Assembly: GCA_944379995.1 (NCBI GenBank)
Contig: CALWGF010000006.1
Coordinates: 1 to 64,000, forward strand
Length of the DNA stretch: 64,000 bases
Direction of reading: 5' to 3'
Source: an uncultured Clostridia bacterium
GTDB lineage: Bacteria; Bacillota; Clostridia; Lachnospirales; Anaerotignaceae
Of the stretch, positions 62,947 through 64,000 are shown in pieces. Each line of letters opens with the position of its first letter. The stretch's first letter is position 1. Under the pieces are notes generated by a model, which worked only from the letters and a program-made list of their open reading frames with translations, was not told the DNA's origin and did not search any database. The translations under genes and the position numbers were made by a program.

Positions 62947-64000
62947 TTAATATTTACTTGAATAATCTAATTCTGATAAATCATTTCCAGAATAAATTAA
63001 TTCGGAATTATTATCATCTAAAACTTCAGTTTCAGTTGATGGTGTTCTTAATTCATTTCTTAATTTAAACTTTTTAAATAAATTATCTAAAATATTAGCT
63101 AAACCAGAAAGTTCTTGGCTAGCAGCAGCACTTTCCTCAGCAGTAGCAGAATTTGTTTGGACAACAGATGATATTTGGTCTATTCCTACTGTAATTTGAG
63201 AAATTGAAACAGATTGTTCATTTGAAGCTTCTGAAATTTTATTAATAATTGTAGCGATTTCGTTTTTCTTTGCTAAAACAGAATTTAAAGCTTCAGCAGT
63301 ATCGTTAGCTATATTTGCACCTTGTTCAACTGCTTTTATTGAATTTTCTATAAGAGTAGCAGTATTTTTTGAAGCCTCAGCACTTTTACTTGCTAAATTT
63401 CTTACTTCATCTGCAACAACAGCAAATCCTTTTCCAGCCATACCTGCACGGGCTGCTTCAACAGCTGCATTAAGAGCAAGTATATTTGTTTGGAATGCAA
63501 TATCTTCAATAGTTTTTATTATTTTGTTTATTTCATTAGAACTATTAGAAATATTAGACATAGCCACTATTAAATCTTGCATTTTTGAATTACTAAGTTC
63601 CATATCATCACTTATTTCTTTTGTTTTGATATTTGCATTAGCAGCATTTTCAGCAGTATTTGAAATATGTTGAGAAATTTCATTTATTGTAGCTGCAAGT
63701 TCCTGTATAGAGCTTGCTTGCTCTGTTGCTCCTTGGCTTAAAGCTTGAGCTCCATTAGATACTTGTTCAGCACCACTTGCTACTTGTGCTGCAGTTTCAT
63801 TAATTTTGTAAAGTGTTGAGTCAAGAGTTCTGTTTATATTTCTTATAGAAAGTATAATAGGTCTAAAATCTCCAACATATTCTTCTTCTATTGATGTAGC
63901 TATTGCAAAATTTCCATTAGCCATTTCTGTAAGAAGATATTTTTCATCATTTATAACTTTTGATAATTTATTAATAAGTTCTTGTGTTGAATGTGTTAAT
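62947..64000 (-). CDS. Methyl-accepting chemotaxis protein, C-terminal part (cut by window edge)
   Basis: The reading frame stays open through the right edge of the window, so the start lies outside; the first internal Met at 63924 is inside the HAMP-like region. About 350 residues are visible: end of a HAMP linker ([28 protein letters not shown] region), then a cytoplasmic coiled-coil signalling domain with the hairpin tip [39 protein letters not shown], followed by the descending coil with likely methylation sites ([20 protein letters not shown] region) and a short acidic tail. It should signal to CheA/CheW; the ligand domain is not visible. A terminator lies behind it. Confidence 0.95.
   Translation of the reverse strand, partial: LTHSTQELINKLSKVINDEKYLLTEMANGNFAIATSIEEEYVGDFRPIILSIRNINRTLDSTLYKINETAAQVASGAEQVSNGAQALSQGATEQASSIQELAATINEISQHISNTAENAANANIKTKEISDDMELSNSKMQDLIVAMSNISNSSNEINKIIKTIEDIAFQTNILALNAAVEAARAGMAGKGFAVVADEVRNLASKSAEASKNTATLIENSIKAVEQGANIANDTAEALNSVLAKKNEIATIINKISEASNEQSVSISQITVGIDQISSVVQTNSATAEESAAASQELSGLANILDNLFKKFKLRNELRTPSTETEVLDDNNSELIYSGNDLSELDYSSKY

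Overview
The window is a strongly AT-rich stretch of chromosome from a spore-forming, monoderm member of the Firmicutes, most likely class Clostridia and possibly the Lachnospirales; the genus cannot be fixed from sequence alone. The evidence is a GerA-type germination receptor operon, spoIIR, spmA/spmB, a YtvI-like sporulation permease, AbrB, a Gram-positive-type long SRP RNA, a Trp T-box leader, a DnaD/DnaC-type helicase-loader pair, strong AAGGAGG ribosome binding sites and many lipobox lipoproteins. No phage, transposon, integrase, CRISPR or rRNA genes were seen. Most genes are housekeeping genes in short operons separated by clear intrinsic terminators, many of them bidirectional.

Layout. 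1-9 kb: tRNA-Leu(UAA), an unknown coiled-coil protein, an FMN 2-hydroxy-acid dehydrogenase, an S-layer-like stalk-domain protein, a CmpB-type membrane protein, asnB, a lipoprotein and murG. 9-15 kb: a lipoprotein that looks like a catalytically dead M1 peptidase, a ferritin-like helical protein, a HIT protein, a cyclophilin lipoprotein and pyrG. 15-22 kb: the SEC-C/tsaC/rpiB/upp/tagO operon, then the divergent dnaD-dnaC pair with DnaA-box-like repeats upstream. 22-27 kb: a highly expressed stalk-domain (S-layer-like) gene with two promoters, an unannotated type I toxin-antitoxin-like module, a second stalk protein and a TolC-like protein. 27-34 kb: a gerA-type tricistron, spoIIR, ddl, murI and trxA. 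34-42 kb: a secreted DUF4163/DUF3298 protein, abrB, spmAB, an FG-GAP lipoprotein, tadA, a CatA-like acetyltransferase, the SRP RNA, uppP, a DUF362 ferredoxin-like protein and an MBL-fold hydrolase. 42-54 kb: Trp T-box plus trpB2, an orphan carboxyltransferase, ytvI, ispE-gntR, cardiolipin synthase, acyl-ACP thioesterase, a LysM-G5 protein, tRNA-Leu(CAG), a bacterial PH-domain protein and a YwqG-like protein. 54-64 kb: lepA, a lipoprotein, hemerythrin, a small transcript with a 33-codon ORF, two large c-di-GMP signalling proteins, and the C-terminal part of a chemoreceptor cut by the window edge.

How the genes work together. Many act on the cell envelope: MurG, Ddl, MurI, UppP and TagO feed peptidoglycan and wall polymers; cardiolipin synthase and the thioesterase handle lipids; the stalk-domain proteins, TolC-like protein and G5 protein are exported. 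A second theme is sporulation and germination. The right end is a signalling block: hemerythrin, GGDEF/EAL proteins and a chemoreceptor.

The most interesting item is the unannotated module at about 24.57-24.86 kb: a 30-residue hydrophobic peptide with a sequestered ribosome binding site, facing a short convergent RNA across a shared bidirectional terminator. Both transcripts start with the same leader sequence as an inverted repeat, unlike the direct repeats of the par/Fst system.
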